From Clostridia bacterium (GTDB lineage Bacteria > Bacillota > Clostridia > UMGS1840 > HGM11507), in NCBI GenBank assembly GCA_017554615.1, contig JAFZHY010000013.1, forward strand, positions 1 through 64,000: a stretch of DNA of 64,000 bases, given 5' to 3'. Shown here one piece after another: positions 1 to 7,686 of the stretch. A program made the translations under genes and the position numbers. The notes beneath the pieces were generated by a model. That model had not been told where the DNA came from and did not search any database. It worked only from the letters and a program-made list of their open reading frames with translations. Every line of letters begins with the position of its first letter. Position 1 is the first letter of the stretch.

Positions 1-542
1 AGGCTTGGTTTAAGTGTTTCTGCTCCCGGTTGCCAGTTAGCAGGACAAACCTGATCTCCGTGAGCGTGTACAAACTGACATGCCTGAACTTTACGGAAAA
101 GTTCTTCAGCATTTCTACCCACATTTCCTGCTGTTACCTCATAGCCTACAATTTTACCTTCAGGATTTATGATAAAGGTACCACGCTCTGCAAGACCGTC
201 TGATTCGATTAAAACCTCAAAATCTTTTGAAATTTCATGAGTAGGATCGGCAAGCATAGGATAATTGATTTTTTTAATTCTTTCAGATGCGTCGTGCCAT
301 GCTTTATGAACAAAATGTGTGTCAGTAGATACAGAATATATCTCACATCCGACATTTTTAAAATCTTCATACTTATTTGCCAAGTCTTCTAACTCTGTTG
401 GACATACAAAAGTAAAATCTGCAGGGTAGAAAAAGAATACACTCCATTTTCCTAAAATATCTTCTTTGGAAACCATCTTAAAATCGTCTCCGTGAAATGC
501 GTAAGCTTTAAAATCCGAAATTTCTTTGTTAATTAAAGACAT
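1..542 (-). CDS. ahpC: Peroxiredoxin AhpC (3' end cut by window edge)
   Basis: A typical 2-Cys peroxiredoxin, which reduces hydrogen peroxide and organic hydroperoxides in the cytosol and is recycled by AhpF or a thioredoxin-type reductase. The frame opens with ATG at 542 (MSLINKE) and stays open to the edge. About 180 residues are visible; the family usually has about 187, so only the last few are missing. The peroxidatic cysteine is C47 in FTFVCPTE and the resolving cysteine is C166 in QVCPANW. The gene begins 17 bp after the dfx stop on the same strand, so both are probably one oxidative-stress operon. No ahpF is visible here. The identification is firm. Confidence 0.95.
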   Translation of the reverse strand, partial: MSLINKEISDFKAYAFHGDDFKMVSKEDILGKWSVFFFYPADFTFVCPTELEDLANKYEDFKNVGCEIYSVSTDTHFVHKAWHDASERIKKINYPMLADPTHEISKDFEVLIESDGLAERGTFIINPEGKIVGYEVTAGNVGRNAEELFRKVQACQFVHAHGDQVCPANWQPGAETLKPS

Positions 543-559
543 AATTATTTTCTCCTTTT

Positions 560-937
560 TTATTTTGTTTTCCAAAGACTATGTTGATTACAAAAGGCAT
601 ATACTGCTTTTATGTTATCTCCTTTGTGTAATAAAAAATTCGCCTTTGGAGGTGTGTTTGGTTTTAGTTGCTTGTAAGAAAAACCATCGTCGCTTTCAAT
701 ACATACCCACTCAATATAATGTTCGGGTTCCATAGGATGTTCGACTGAACCGACTGAAACGATTACCGTATCGTCTTCTCTTTTATATACAGGAATATGT
801 TTTTCTTCGGATGCTTCTTTAGTACCCGGAATTATTTTTTCCATATTTTCGCCGCAACATTGTATAGGAACACCACTATCCCTTATCATAGCAATAATAT
901 TTCCACAATGCTTACAAGTAAAAAACAGTTCCTTCAA
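560..937 (-). CDS. dfx: Desulfoferrodoxin (two-iron superoxide reductase)
   Basis: Reduces superoxide to peroxide without making oxygen, using rubredoxin-type electrons; a hallmark of anaerobes. At 125 aa it has both family domains. The N-terminal desulforedoxin centre has C8, C11, C27 and C28. The C-terminal neelaredoxin centre has H47, H67, H73, C116 and H119, with E45-K46 before the first His as in active enzymes. The start codon is TTG at 937, supported by an AGGAGG site 7 nt upstream; no in-frame ATG is better placed. Peroxide made here would be handled by AhpC, encoded 17 bp downstream. The divergent promoter region carries an inverted repeat at 962-1007. Confidence 0.95.
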   Translation of the reverse strand: MKELFFTCKHCGNIIAMIRDSGVPIQCCGENMEKIIPGTKEASEEKHIPVYKREDDTVIVSVGSVEHPMEPEHYIEWVCIESDDGFSYKQLKPNTPPKANFLLHKGDNIKAVYAFCNQHSLWKTK

Positions 938-961
938 TACGATTCCTCCTTTCTATATAAA

Positions 962-1007
962 AGTATAACCAAATACTTTAAATAAATACATAAATAATGG
1001 TTATACT
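962..1007. promoter_or_regulatory. Divergent promoter region with 10-bp inverted repeat
   Basis: A perfect 10-bp repeat, AGTATAACCA at 962-971 and TGGTTATACT at 998-1007, lies midway between dfx-ahpC (minus) and the MFS-SDR pair (plus). Each arm read outward contains TATACT, a possible -10 element for transcription in that direction. No good -35 hexamer sits 17 bp upstream of either, as is common for activator-dependent or operator-controlled promoters. Arm centres are 36 bp apart. That this is a shared operator is inference; the repeat itself is plain in the sequence. Confidence 0.55.
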
Positions 1008-1031
1008 ATGGATTGATTGGAGTGATATCTT

Positions 1032-2447
1032 ATGGAAGTTAATGTTTCAAAACCCTATTTAAAAGATTTTGTACCATATGCACTTGCTGCATTTTTGGTA
1101 GGTGCTGTTGGTGGCTTTACTGCTGTACTCGGCCCTGCATTTGTCAGCAATTTAAATTTACCATATAACAATACAACATGGACCGCTTTATCTATGGCAG
1201 CCTCGACTGCAGCATTTGCTCCCATTCTTGGCAAACTGGGCGATGTAATAGGCAGAAGGATAACATTATTTATTGGTATAGCAATCTTTACTCTTGGCAA
1301 CATTCTCACAGCAGTAGCACCATCATTATTTTTTATGATTATTGCCCGTTTTATTGTGGGAATAGGAAGCGCGGCTATTGCACCTGTTGTAATGTCCTAC
1401 ATTGTTACAGAGTTTCCGCCTGAAAAAATTGCAAAGGGTTTTTCATTATATATGCTTATTTCAAGCAGTGCAGTAATTTTTGGACCTACACTTGGTGGTT
1501 TGCTTATTGAATTTTATGATTGGCGAACAATGATGTGGGTATGCGTTGCAATTTCAGTAATTATTTTATTGCTTTGCATTGTTACACACAAAAAAGACGG
1601 AATAAGGTTAAAACCACTTACACATTTTGATAGCATTGGTTCTTTTTGGGTTTTAATTTTCTTTACTCTTATGCTGTGCCTACCGTCATTTGGTCAGAAT
1701 TACGGAATAAGATCGGTATGGTTTATAATTATTTTAATCGCATCAGTTATCTCGTTTGCCGGTCTTATTTATGCTGAAAAAAAGGCTATAAATCCAATTC
1801 TTAGCTGGAAATTTATGAAAAGAAAAAAGTTTTTTCTTTCAGTTCTTGCTCTTTTTTTAACTCAAGGTCTTATGCAGGCAAATATGACAAATATAATTGT
1901 ATTCATTAACTATACCCAGCCTGACAATACTATTATATCCAGTTATGCAATTTCAATTATGTATATTGGTATGTCTCTTGGTTCTGTTATTTTAGGACCA
2001 TTGGCAGACCGTACAGAACCAAAAAAGATTTTAGCAGTTTCACTTGCACTTACAGGAATTGGCTGCGCAATAATGCTTTTATTTACTGCAAAAGCCTCAG
2101 TAATTTTACTTGCTGCTTCTCTTGGCATATTAGGCTTTGGGCTTGGAGGAAACGCTTCAATTTTTATGAAAATTGTACTGTCGGGTGTACCTAATGAAGT
2201 TGCCGGAGCAGGAACGGGAACATACGGGTTATTCCGTGATCTTGCCGCACCATTTGGAGTAGCAATATTTGTCCCTCTTTTTACAAACAGAGTAACAAAT
2301 ATTGTAAATAGTGGTGCAAATGAAATTACTGCTGCAATAAAATCGATAAAGTTTCTTGCAATAGCAGAAATTCTTTGCGTTATTGCAGGTATTACGATAG
2401 TATTGTTCCTACCTAAAATTTATATTAAAAAAGGAGAAAAAGCATGA
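1032..2447 (+). CDS. MFS drug/metabolite exporter (DHA2-like)
   Basis: A 471-aa integral membrane protein of the major facilitator superfamily, probably a proton-coupled exporter. Motif A (GKLGDVIGRR) is at about residues 67-76, between TM2 and TM3. Hydrophobic segments continue to the end, and the length suits the 14-TM DHA2 group. The start is ATG at 1032 with GGAG 9 nt upstream. The stop overlaps the start of the following reductase by 4 bp (ATGA), so the two are translationally coupled and likely act on one compound. The substrate cannot be told from the sequence. It is divergent from the dfx-ahpC stress operon, sharing a control region. Confidence 0.85.
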   Translation: MEVNVSKPYLKDFVPYALAAFLVGAVGGFTAVLGPAFVSNLNLPYNNTTWTALSMAASTAAFAPILGKLGDVIGRRITLFIGIAIFTLGNILTAVAPSLFFMIIARFIVGIGSAAIAPVVMSYIVTEFPPEKIAKGFSLYMLISSSAVIFGPTLGGLLIEFYDWRTMMWVCVAISVIILLLCIVTHKKDGIRLKPLTHFDSIGSFWVLIFFTLMLCLPSFGQNYGIRSVWFIIILIASVISFAGLIYAEKKAINPILSWKFMKRKKFFLSVLALFLTQGLMQANMTNIIVFINYTQPDNTIISSYAISIMYIGMSLGSVILGPLADRTEPKKILAVSLALTGIGCAIMLLFTAKASVILLAASLGILGFGLGGNASIFMKIVLSGVPNEVAGAGTGTYGLFRDLAAPFGVAIFVPLFTNRVTNIVNSGANEITAAIKSIKFLAIAEILCVIAGITIVLFLPKIYIKKGEKA

Positions 2448-3241
2448 AATTAAAAGACAAAGTTGTTTTAATCACTGCCTCAACCAGAGGAATAGGTCTT
2501 GCCATTAGTAAAGTCTTTGCCAAAGAAGGTGCTATAGTTTATATGGCGGCAAGAAATTTAGAACTGGCAAAAGAGGAAGCAAATAAACTTAATTCAGATG
2601 GATGTAGAGTAAAATATGTTTATAACGATGCAAGTAACCCTGAGTCGTATACAACTATGACTGATGAAGTAATAAAAGATGCAGGGCGTATTGATGTTCT
2701 GGTTAACAATTTCGGAACTTCAAATCCAGGGAAAGACCTTGACTTTTCAAACACTGATACAGATGTTTTTTTTGATATTGTAAATATCAACTTAAGAAGT
2801 GTATTTATGGCAAGTAAAGAAGTTGCCAAGCACATGGCAAAAAACGGTGGAGGAAGCATTATAAATATATCATCTGTGGGTGGTCTTGTTCCTGATATCT
2901 CCCAGATTGCTTACGGAACAAGTAAGGCGGCTATCAATTATCTTACAAAACTTATAGCTGTACACGAAGCAAAAAATAAAATACGATGTAATGCAATCTT
3001 GCCGGGAATGACAGCAACAGAAGCAGTATCAAAAAATCTTACAGAAAATTTTAAAGAACTCTTTATGCGACATATTCCCTTTAAAAGAATGGGTACTCCC
3101 GAAGAGATTGCTGCCGCTGCCGTATATTTTGCATCGGATGATTCTAAATATACCACAGGGCAGATATTAACCGTTTCGGGTGGTTTTGGTTTGGCAACAC
3201 CATTATATGGAGATTTATCAGATAAAATTAACCGTAGATAG
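2444..3241 (+). CDS. Short-chain dehydrogenase/reductase (SDR)
   Basis: A 265-aa classical SDR that would reduce or oxidise a carbonyl/alcohol with NAD(P)(H). The cofactor motif is TASTRGIG (residues 11-18), a variant of TGxxxGIG in which the first Gly is Ala. The catalytic residues are N116, S143/S144, Y157 and K161 (YGTSK). A C-terminal SGGFGLATP segment matches the family's end. The start overlaps the MFS stop by 4 bp, so it is the second gene of a two-gene operon closed by the hairpin at 3245-3278. It resembles generic FabG/glucose-dehydrogenase-type SDRs; the substrate is unknown. A role modifying the compound moved by the MFS protein is inference. Confidence 0.88.
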   Translation: MKLKDKVVLITASTRGIGLAISKVFAKEGAIVYMAARNLELAKEEANKLNSDGCRVKYVYNDASNPESYTTMTDEVIKDAGRIDVLVNNFGTSNPGKDLDFSNTDTDVFFDIVNINLRSVFMASKEVAKHMAKNGGGSIINISSVGGLVPDISQIAYGTSKAAINYLTKLIAVHEAKNKIRCNAILPGMTATEAVSKNLTENFKELFMRHIPFKRMGTPEEIAAAAVYFASDDSKYTTGQILTVSGGFGLATPLYGDLSDKINRR

Positions 3242-3244
3242 ACA

Positions 3245-3278
3245 AAAAATATCCACCTTTACTCAGGTGGATATTTTT
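3245..3278. terminator. Bidirectional terminator between SDR and nitroreductase genes
   Basis: AAAAATATCCACC and GGTGGATATTTTT form a 13-bp perfect stem around an 8-nt loop, with A-rich and T-rich flanks on both sides. It lies between convergent genes and can end both transcripts. Confidence 0.9.
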
Positions 3279-3286
3279 CTATTATT

Positions 3287-3808
3287 CTACAAATTCGATA
3301 TTTCTTCAATCGTTTTTCTTTTTTTATTAACCTTTACATCTTCTTTTGCATAGCCTAATAAAATTACAAGGCGGACTCTGTCTTTAATTCCTAAAATTTG
3401 CTGCACTTTGTCTTCTTCAAACCAACCTAATATACATGAGTCGACGCCTTCATTTGCTGCGGCTAATGTAAGATGGGCAGTTGCTATTCCTATATCTATT
3501 GAACGGTAGTCGTTATTTTTAAGTTTTGAGCCTAAAAGGGCAGATTTAACATACGGCTTTTCGCTTACAACAATTAAACATGGGGCATCTAAAGAGAATT
3601 TATTCATACCCATTTTTGTTGTGGCTTTTGCTACTTCTTTTGCCATATCCCCTTTTAAGACTGTGAAATAATACGGTTGACCGTTACAAGCAGACGGAGC
3701 CAACCTTGCCGCTTCTATTATTTTTTTTATTATTTCATCACTTACTTCTTTGGTATTATCAAAATTTCTGCAAGAATATCTTTTGTTTATTACTTTTTCA
3801 AATTCCAT
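3287..3808 (-). CDS. Nitroreductase family FMN protein
   Basis: A 173-aa FMN-dependent nitroreductase-fold oxidoreductase. The N-terminal RYSCRNF (about residues 9-15) is the family's FMN phosphate-binding arginine/serine motif, and ACNGQPY near residue 40 is the matching second contact. The C-terminal VILLGYAKE is also typical. The length fits the small single-domain branch common in clostridia. It begins 2 nt after the lipid kinase stop; its ribosome site GAGGTG lies inside the end of that gene, implying a two-gene operon. The substrate is unknown. The family usually reduces nitro compounds, quinones or flavins in the cytosol. Confidence 0.88.
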   Translation of the reverse strand: MEFEKVINKRYSCRNFDNTKEVSDEIIKKIIEAARLAPSACNGQPYYFTVLKGDMAKEVAKATTKMGMNKFSLDAPCLIVVSEKPYVKSALLGSKLKNNDYRSIDIGIATAHLTLAAANEGVDSCILGWFEEDKVQQILGIKDRVRLVILLGYAKEDVKVNKKRKTIEEISNL

Positions 3809-3810
3809 AT

Positions 3811-4671
3811 TTACACCTCGATATATTCCTTATTTGCTTCCAAATGACAGGAGGATATATTAGTATGAGTTTCTCCGTCTATCTGAAGATATGACGGTTT
3901 ATCAAACTCTACTTTTATATCATAACCTTCTAAAATGGTAACGCTTTTTTTAAGTTTCGTATGCTTACCTTTAAAGACAAGCAAAAATGCATATAAAATT
4001 TTAAGTTTAGGAGCATTATGCACAACAATCAGTGAGAGTTTTCCGTCTTCTTCTAATCTGTTTTGCTTGGGTGTTAACATAAACCCTCCGCCGCAAAATC
4101 TTCCTTTCATTGTTGCTGCAAACCAAACATTTTTAAAGTTATGTTCTTTCCCATCTACCAAAACTTTAGCATTAGTTGTTTTATATTTTCCGAAAACTCC
4201 TTTTAATGCTACGCCTACATAATTAACTGACTTTTTAGTTTCCTGTCTTAAATCGTTTACTTTGGAGCAGACATATGCATCAAAGCCCATCCCCACTCCG
4301 TTTATAAATTTATAATTTTTACCGTTTATCATACAAACGGGAAGTTTTTTAGTATATTTTTTTATGGGTATTAATTTGTTATCCCCTTTTATATCCCTTG
4401 CAAAATCGTTTCCGTTTCCGCATGGGAAATAATATGTATTGTCGGTATAATTATCACACTCATTTACAAAATGGTTTAGCGTTCCGTCTCCGCCTATTAT
4501 AATAACACTGTCCGTTTTATTTATATTATTAAAAAATGAGTTCCAGTTATTAACTGTTGTAATATCACAAATATCAAGGGTTTCGTTCTTTAAAATTTCC
4601 TTTACTTTTTCTAACCCCTTTATTCCCGTTTCGTTATTTGATTTTGGATTATAAAATACATACACTCTCAT
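3811..4671 (-). CDS. Diacylglycerol kinase-family lipid kinase
   Basis: A 286-aa DAGK-catalytic-domain protein (DgkB/YegS group) that phosphorylates diacylglycerol or a related lipid with ATP at the inner membrane face, recycling DAG produced by lipoteichoic acid synthesis in Firmicutes. Visible motifs are NPKS near residue 9, the nucleotide-binding GGDGTLNHF near 60 and PCGNGNDFA near 83. There is no membrane segment, as expected for this soluble group. The start is the only ATG in context (MRVYVFYNP). It is the upstream member of a pair with the nitroreductase gene; the functional link, if any, is unclear. Confidence 0.88.
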   Translation of the reverse strand: MRVYVFYNPKSNNETGIKGLEKVKEILKNETLDICDITTVNNWNSFFNNINKTDSVIIIGGDGTLNHFVNECDNYTDNTYYFPCGNGNDFARDIKGDNKLIPIKKYTKKLPVCMINGKNYKFINGVGMGFDAYVCSKVNDLRQETKKSVNYVGVALKGVFGKYKTTNAKVLVDGKEHNFKNVWFAATMKGRFCGGGFMLTPKQNRLEEDGKLSLIVVHNAPKLKILYAFLLVFKGKHTKLKKSVTILEGYDIKVEFDKPSYLQIDGETHTNISSCHLEANKEYIEV

Positions 4672-4727
4672 AATTTATCCCCTTTTTTATAGATTAGTGC
4701 AGTGTATCAACTTCTCATTTATATAAA

Positions 4728-4753
4728 GAAAATCTCAAAGAATTGAGATTTTC
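4728..4753. terminator. Hairpin terminator after metY
   Basis: GAAAATCTCAA and TTGAGATTTTC form an 11-bp stem with a 4-nt loop, 12 bp beyond the metY stop. On the minus strand it is followed by TTTATAT, a modest U-tract. Confidence 0.75.
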
Positions 4754-4765
4754 CTTTCGTTTTAT

Positions 4766-6031
4766 TTATAGTAAATTAAGCGCCTGTTCAAAATCTGCGA
4801 TTATATCTTCAACATTTTCAAGCCCAACTGAAACTCTTATAAGACCTGCATCAATTCCTGCTTCTTTAAGTTGTTCATCAGAAAGTTGTCTGTGAGTTTC
4901 ACTTGCAGGATGAAGAACGCAAGTTCTTATATCTGCAACATGGACAACATTTGAAGCAAGTTTAAGATTATCCATAAATTTAACTGCTTTTTCTTTTCCG
5001 CCCTCGATTATAATTGCTATAACGCCACTTGCCCCGTCAGGAAGATATTTACTGCATAAATTATGATATTTATCTTCTTTAAGGCCAGGATAACTAACAC
5101 TCTTAATTTCTTTGCGGGTTGTGAAAAATTCGGCAACTTTAAGAGCATTTTCACAATACTTAGCCATTCTTAAAGGCAAGGTTTCAATACCTAAATTAAG
5201 AAGAAAAGCACCGTTGGCGCTCTGGCACATTCCGTAATCTCTCATCATCTGCGCTCTTGCTTTTGCTATATATGCTGCCTTTCCAAAATGGTCGGTATAT
5301 ATTAATCCGTGATAAGATTCGTCAGGCTCATAAAGTTCTGTAAATCCGTTTTTCTTCCAGTCAAAATTACCTGAATCTATAATTGCTCCACCCACCTGGA
5401 TAGCATGACCGTCAAGATACTTGGTTGTAGAATGAATTACAATATCTGCACCGTATTCTATCGGTCTGCATAAAATAGGGGTTGCAAATGTATTATCTAT
5501 AATAAAAGGAACATTGTTATCGTGTGCAAGTTTAACAAACTTTTCAATATCTAAAACATTTATTGTAGGGTTAGAAATTGTTTCTCCGAAAACTGCTTTG
5601 GTATTAGGCTGAAACTTTTTCTGAAGTTCTTCTAACGGTAAAGACGGATCAACAAATGTAACATCAATGCCAAGTTTTCTAAGTGTTACATTAAACAGAT
5701 TATATGTTCCACCGTAAATTGTGGCAGAACTAATAAAATGGTCTCCTGCTTTTAAAATATTAAGAAGAGAAATAGTAGTTGCTGCCTGACCTGAAGAAGT
5801 TAAAAGAGCGCCTATACCTCCTTCTAAATCTGCAAGTTTATCTTCTACTGCTGCAACGGTTGGGTTGGATAATCTTGAGTAGAAGTGAGCAGATGCGCTA
5901 AAGTCAAACAAATCACCTATAAACTCTGTTGAATCAAAGGTAAAAGTTGTACTCTGATATATAGGAAGAGCACGTGCTTCTCCGTTTTTAGGCTTATAGC
6001 CGGAATGTAAACATTTTGTTTCTATTTTCAT
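4766..6031 (-). CDS. metY: O-acetylhomoserine aminocarboxypropyltransferase (sulfhydrylase)
   Basis: A 421-aa PLP enzyme of the Cys/Met metabolism family. MetY makes homocysteine (or methionine) from O-acetylhomoserine and sulfide or methanethiol. The PLP lysine is K204 in HSTTKYLDGH, with D179 of the IIDNTFATP segment holding the pyridine nitrogen. The long form and the HSGYKPKNGEAR start fit MetY rather than MetB/MetC, which are about 380-390 aa. GAGG lies 8 nt before the ATG. It is monocistronic with its own promoter (6070-6098) and hairpin terminator. The short leader shows no S-box or T-box. Sulfhydrylase is the best guess; specificity within the family cannot be fixed by eye. Confidence 0.92.
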   Translation of the reverse strand: MKIETKCLHSGYKPKNGEARALPIYQSTTFTFDSTEFIGDLFDFSASAHFYSRLSNPTVAAVEDKLADLEGGIGALLTSSGQAATTISLLNILKAGDHFISSATIYGGTYNLFNVTLRKLGIDVTFVDPSLPLEELQKKFQPNTKAVFGETISNPTINVLDIEKFVKLAHDNNVPFIIDNTFATPILCRPIEYGADIVIHSTTKYLDGHAIQVGGAIIDSGNFDWKKNGFTELYEPDESYHGLIYTDHFGKAAYIAKARAQMMRDYGMCQSANGAFLLNLGIETLPLRMAKYCENALKVAEFFTTRKEIKSVSYPGLKEDKYHNLCSKYLPDGASGVIAIIIEGGKEKAVKFMDNLKLASNVVHVADIRTCVLHPASETHRQLSDEQLKEAGIDAGLIRVSVGLENVEDIIADFEQALNLL

Positions 6032-6069
6032 TTTTAATTCCTCATTTCAATATAAATTCTCTAAATTTT

Positions 6070-6098
6070 ATTTTAAAGCAACTATCTTTAAAAGTCAA
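6070..6098 (-). promoter_or_regulatory. Sigma-A promoter for metY
   Basis: On the minus strand TTGACT (6098-6093), a 17-bp spacer, then TAAAAT (6075-6070). It lies about 40 bp before the metY start and just after the pyk terminator. Confidence 0.8.
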
Positions 6099-6110
6099 CA
6101 GTTGGCATAA

Positions 6111-6141
6111 AAAAACTGCTTTTACATAAAAAGCAGTTTTT
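6111..6141 (-). terminator. Terminator of pyk
   Basis: AAAAACTGCTTTT and AAAAGCAGTTTTT pair as a 13-bp stem with a 5-nt loop, 10 bp after the pyk stop. Confidence 0.88.
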
Positions 6142-6151
6142 CCCATTATTA

Positions 6152-7564
6152 CTATATTTCTTCAACTTTTATAAGACTTGTATTACCCGACTGACCTGTT
6201 GTATTTCCGCCTGTAATAACAATTCTGTCTCCTTCTTTTAAATTAAGAGTCTCGGTTGCTATTTTTTTAGCATTATAAAATAATACATCGGTAGATGTGA
6301 ATTTTTCACACATAGCAGGAATTACTCCCCAGGAAAGTGCAAGTCTTCTCCATGTGTTTTCATTGGTTGTAAGACCTATAATAGGCACTGACGAACGGAA
6401 TCTTGATACCATTCTTGCTGTCATCCCTGAAATTGAACAAGCGACAATAACTTTTGCGTCAAGGTCGATTGCCATACCACAGGTGGAATGAGAAATAGCA
6501 TCAACAGCATTTTTGATTTTAAACTCAAAATTATGAAGCCTTTTATTATATTTAATATTATTTTCGGTTGTTTCTGCTATTTTTGACATTGTTTCAACTG
6601 CTTTTACAGGATATTTTCCGACTGCAGTTTCTCCTGATAACATAATTGCACTTGTACCGTCATACACAGCATTTGCAACATCTGATATTTCTGCTCTTGT
6701 AGGGCGTGGGTTATAAATCATAGTTTCTAACATTTCGGTTGCAGTGATTATTCTTTTGCCGAGCAGTCTGCACTGAGTTATAAGTTTTTTCTGAATTGCA
6801 GGAAGTTCATTAAAAGGAACTTCAACACCCATATCTCCTCTGGCAATCATAATACCATCACACCAGTCGCAAATTTCTACGATATTATCTATCCCTGCCT
6901 GATTTTCAATTTTTGCTATAAGTTCAATATTTTTTGCATCTATTTCTTTTAAATATTCGTGGATATCTATTAAGTCCTGTTTGCTTGAAACAAAGGAACA
7001 GGCTATATAATCTATTCCGTTTTTTATCCCGAAGGCTATATCTTTTTTATCCTGCTCAGAAAGATATTTCTGCTTCATAACTTTACCAGGAAAACTCATA
7101 CTTTTTCTGTCTGAAAGTTCTCCGCCTATTACAACCCTGCAGATAATATCTGTGTTATCCACTTCTTTAACTTCAAAACTTAAAAGACCGTTATTAAGAA
7201 GGACTGTGTCTCCTTTTTTAAGTTCATCTTTAAGGCCTTTATAACTAACAGAAACTATACTTTCATCCCCTATAATATCTCTTGTTGTAAAGGTAAATGT
7301 ATCCCCTTCCAAAAGAGTTATTTTACCATCCTTAAATGTTTTTATCCTGTATTCAGGGCCTTTGGTATCAAGCATAATAGCGATAGGCAAATTAAGTTCT
7401 TTCCTGACACTTTTTATCATATCAATTCTTCTTTGGTGGTCTTCATAAACACCGTGAGAAAAATTTAATCTTGCAACATTCATACCCGCTTTACACATAC
7501 CTACTAAAACTTCTTTTGTTTCACTTGCAGGGCCAACGGTACAAACAATTTTTGTTTTGCGCAT
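6152..7564 (-). CDS. pyk: Pyruvate kinase
   Basis: The last step of glycolysis, PEP + ADP to pyruvate + ATP. It is 470 aa from ATG at 7564 (MRKTKIVCTVGP). An upstream in-frame start at 7627 would fall inside the promoter -35 box, while AAGGAG sits just before 7564, so the shorter start is right. Family motifs seen are ARLNFSHG, MLDTKGPE, the KIENQAGI catalytic lysine region, ARGDMGVE and TATEMLETM. It lacks the extra C-terminal PEP-utiliser domain that many Bacillus-type pyruvate kinases carry. It lies downstream of pckA, an enzyme of PEP metabolism, but has its own promoter and terminator. Confidence 0.97.
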   Translation of the reverse strand: MRKTKIVCTVGPASETKEVLVGMCKAGMNVARLNFSHGVYEDHQRRIDMIKSVRKELNLPIAIMLDTKGPEYRIKTFKDGKITLLEGDTFTFTTRDIIGDESIVSVSYKGLKDELKKGDTVLLNNGLLSFEVKEVDNTDIICRVVIGGELSDRKSMSFPGKVMKQKYLSEQDKKDIAFGIKNGIDYIACSFVSSKQDLIDIHEYLKEIDAKNIELIAKIENQAGIDNIVEICDWCDGIMIARGDMGVEVPFNELPAIQKKLITQCRLLGKRIITATEMLETMIYNPRPTRAEISDVANAVYDGTSAIMLSGETAVGKYPVKAVETMSKIAETTENNIKYNKRLHNFEFKIKNAVDAISHSTCGMAIDLDAKVIVACSISGMTARMVSRFRSSVPIIGLTTNENTWRRLALSWGVIPAMCEKFTSTDVLFYNAKKIATETLNLKEGDRIVITGGNTTGQSGNTSLIKVEEI

Positions 7565-7598
7565 AACTTTACTCCTTATTATAAAAACTGTTATACTT

Positions 7599-7627
7599 AT
7601 TATATCAAAAATGCCTTTTAGTGTCAA
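7599..7627 (-). promoter_or_regulatory. Consensus sigma-A promoter for pyk
   Basis: Minus strand: TTGACA (7627-7622), a 17-bp spacer, TATAAT (7604-7599). Both hexamers are perfect consensus, suggesting strong constitutive expression. The transcript start should fall about 25-30 bp before the pyk ATG. Confidence 0.92.
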
Positions 7628-7641
7628 TCACACACTAAAAA

Positions 7642-7672
7642 AAGGACTGATATTCATTAAGAATATCAGCCC
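7642..7672 (-). terminator. Terminator of pckA
   Basis: An 11-bp stem (7645-7655 with 7661-7671) and a 5-nt loop, followed on the minus strand by a run of seven T. It is immediately downstream of pckA. Confidence 0.9.
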
Positions 7673-7686
7673 TGTTTTAAAAAATA

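Noticed and set aside
526-735. Plus-strand frame over the ahpC start and dfx end
   Set aside because: It is antisense to two well-supported genes and has no ribosome site.
6032-6110. S-box (SAM) riboswitch before metY
   Set aside because: The leader from the predicted start is under 40 nt; no S-box core is present.
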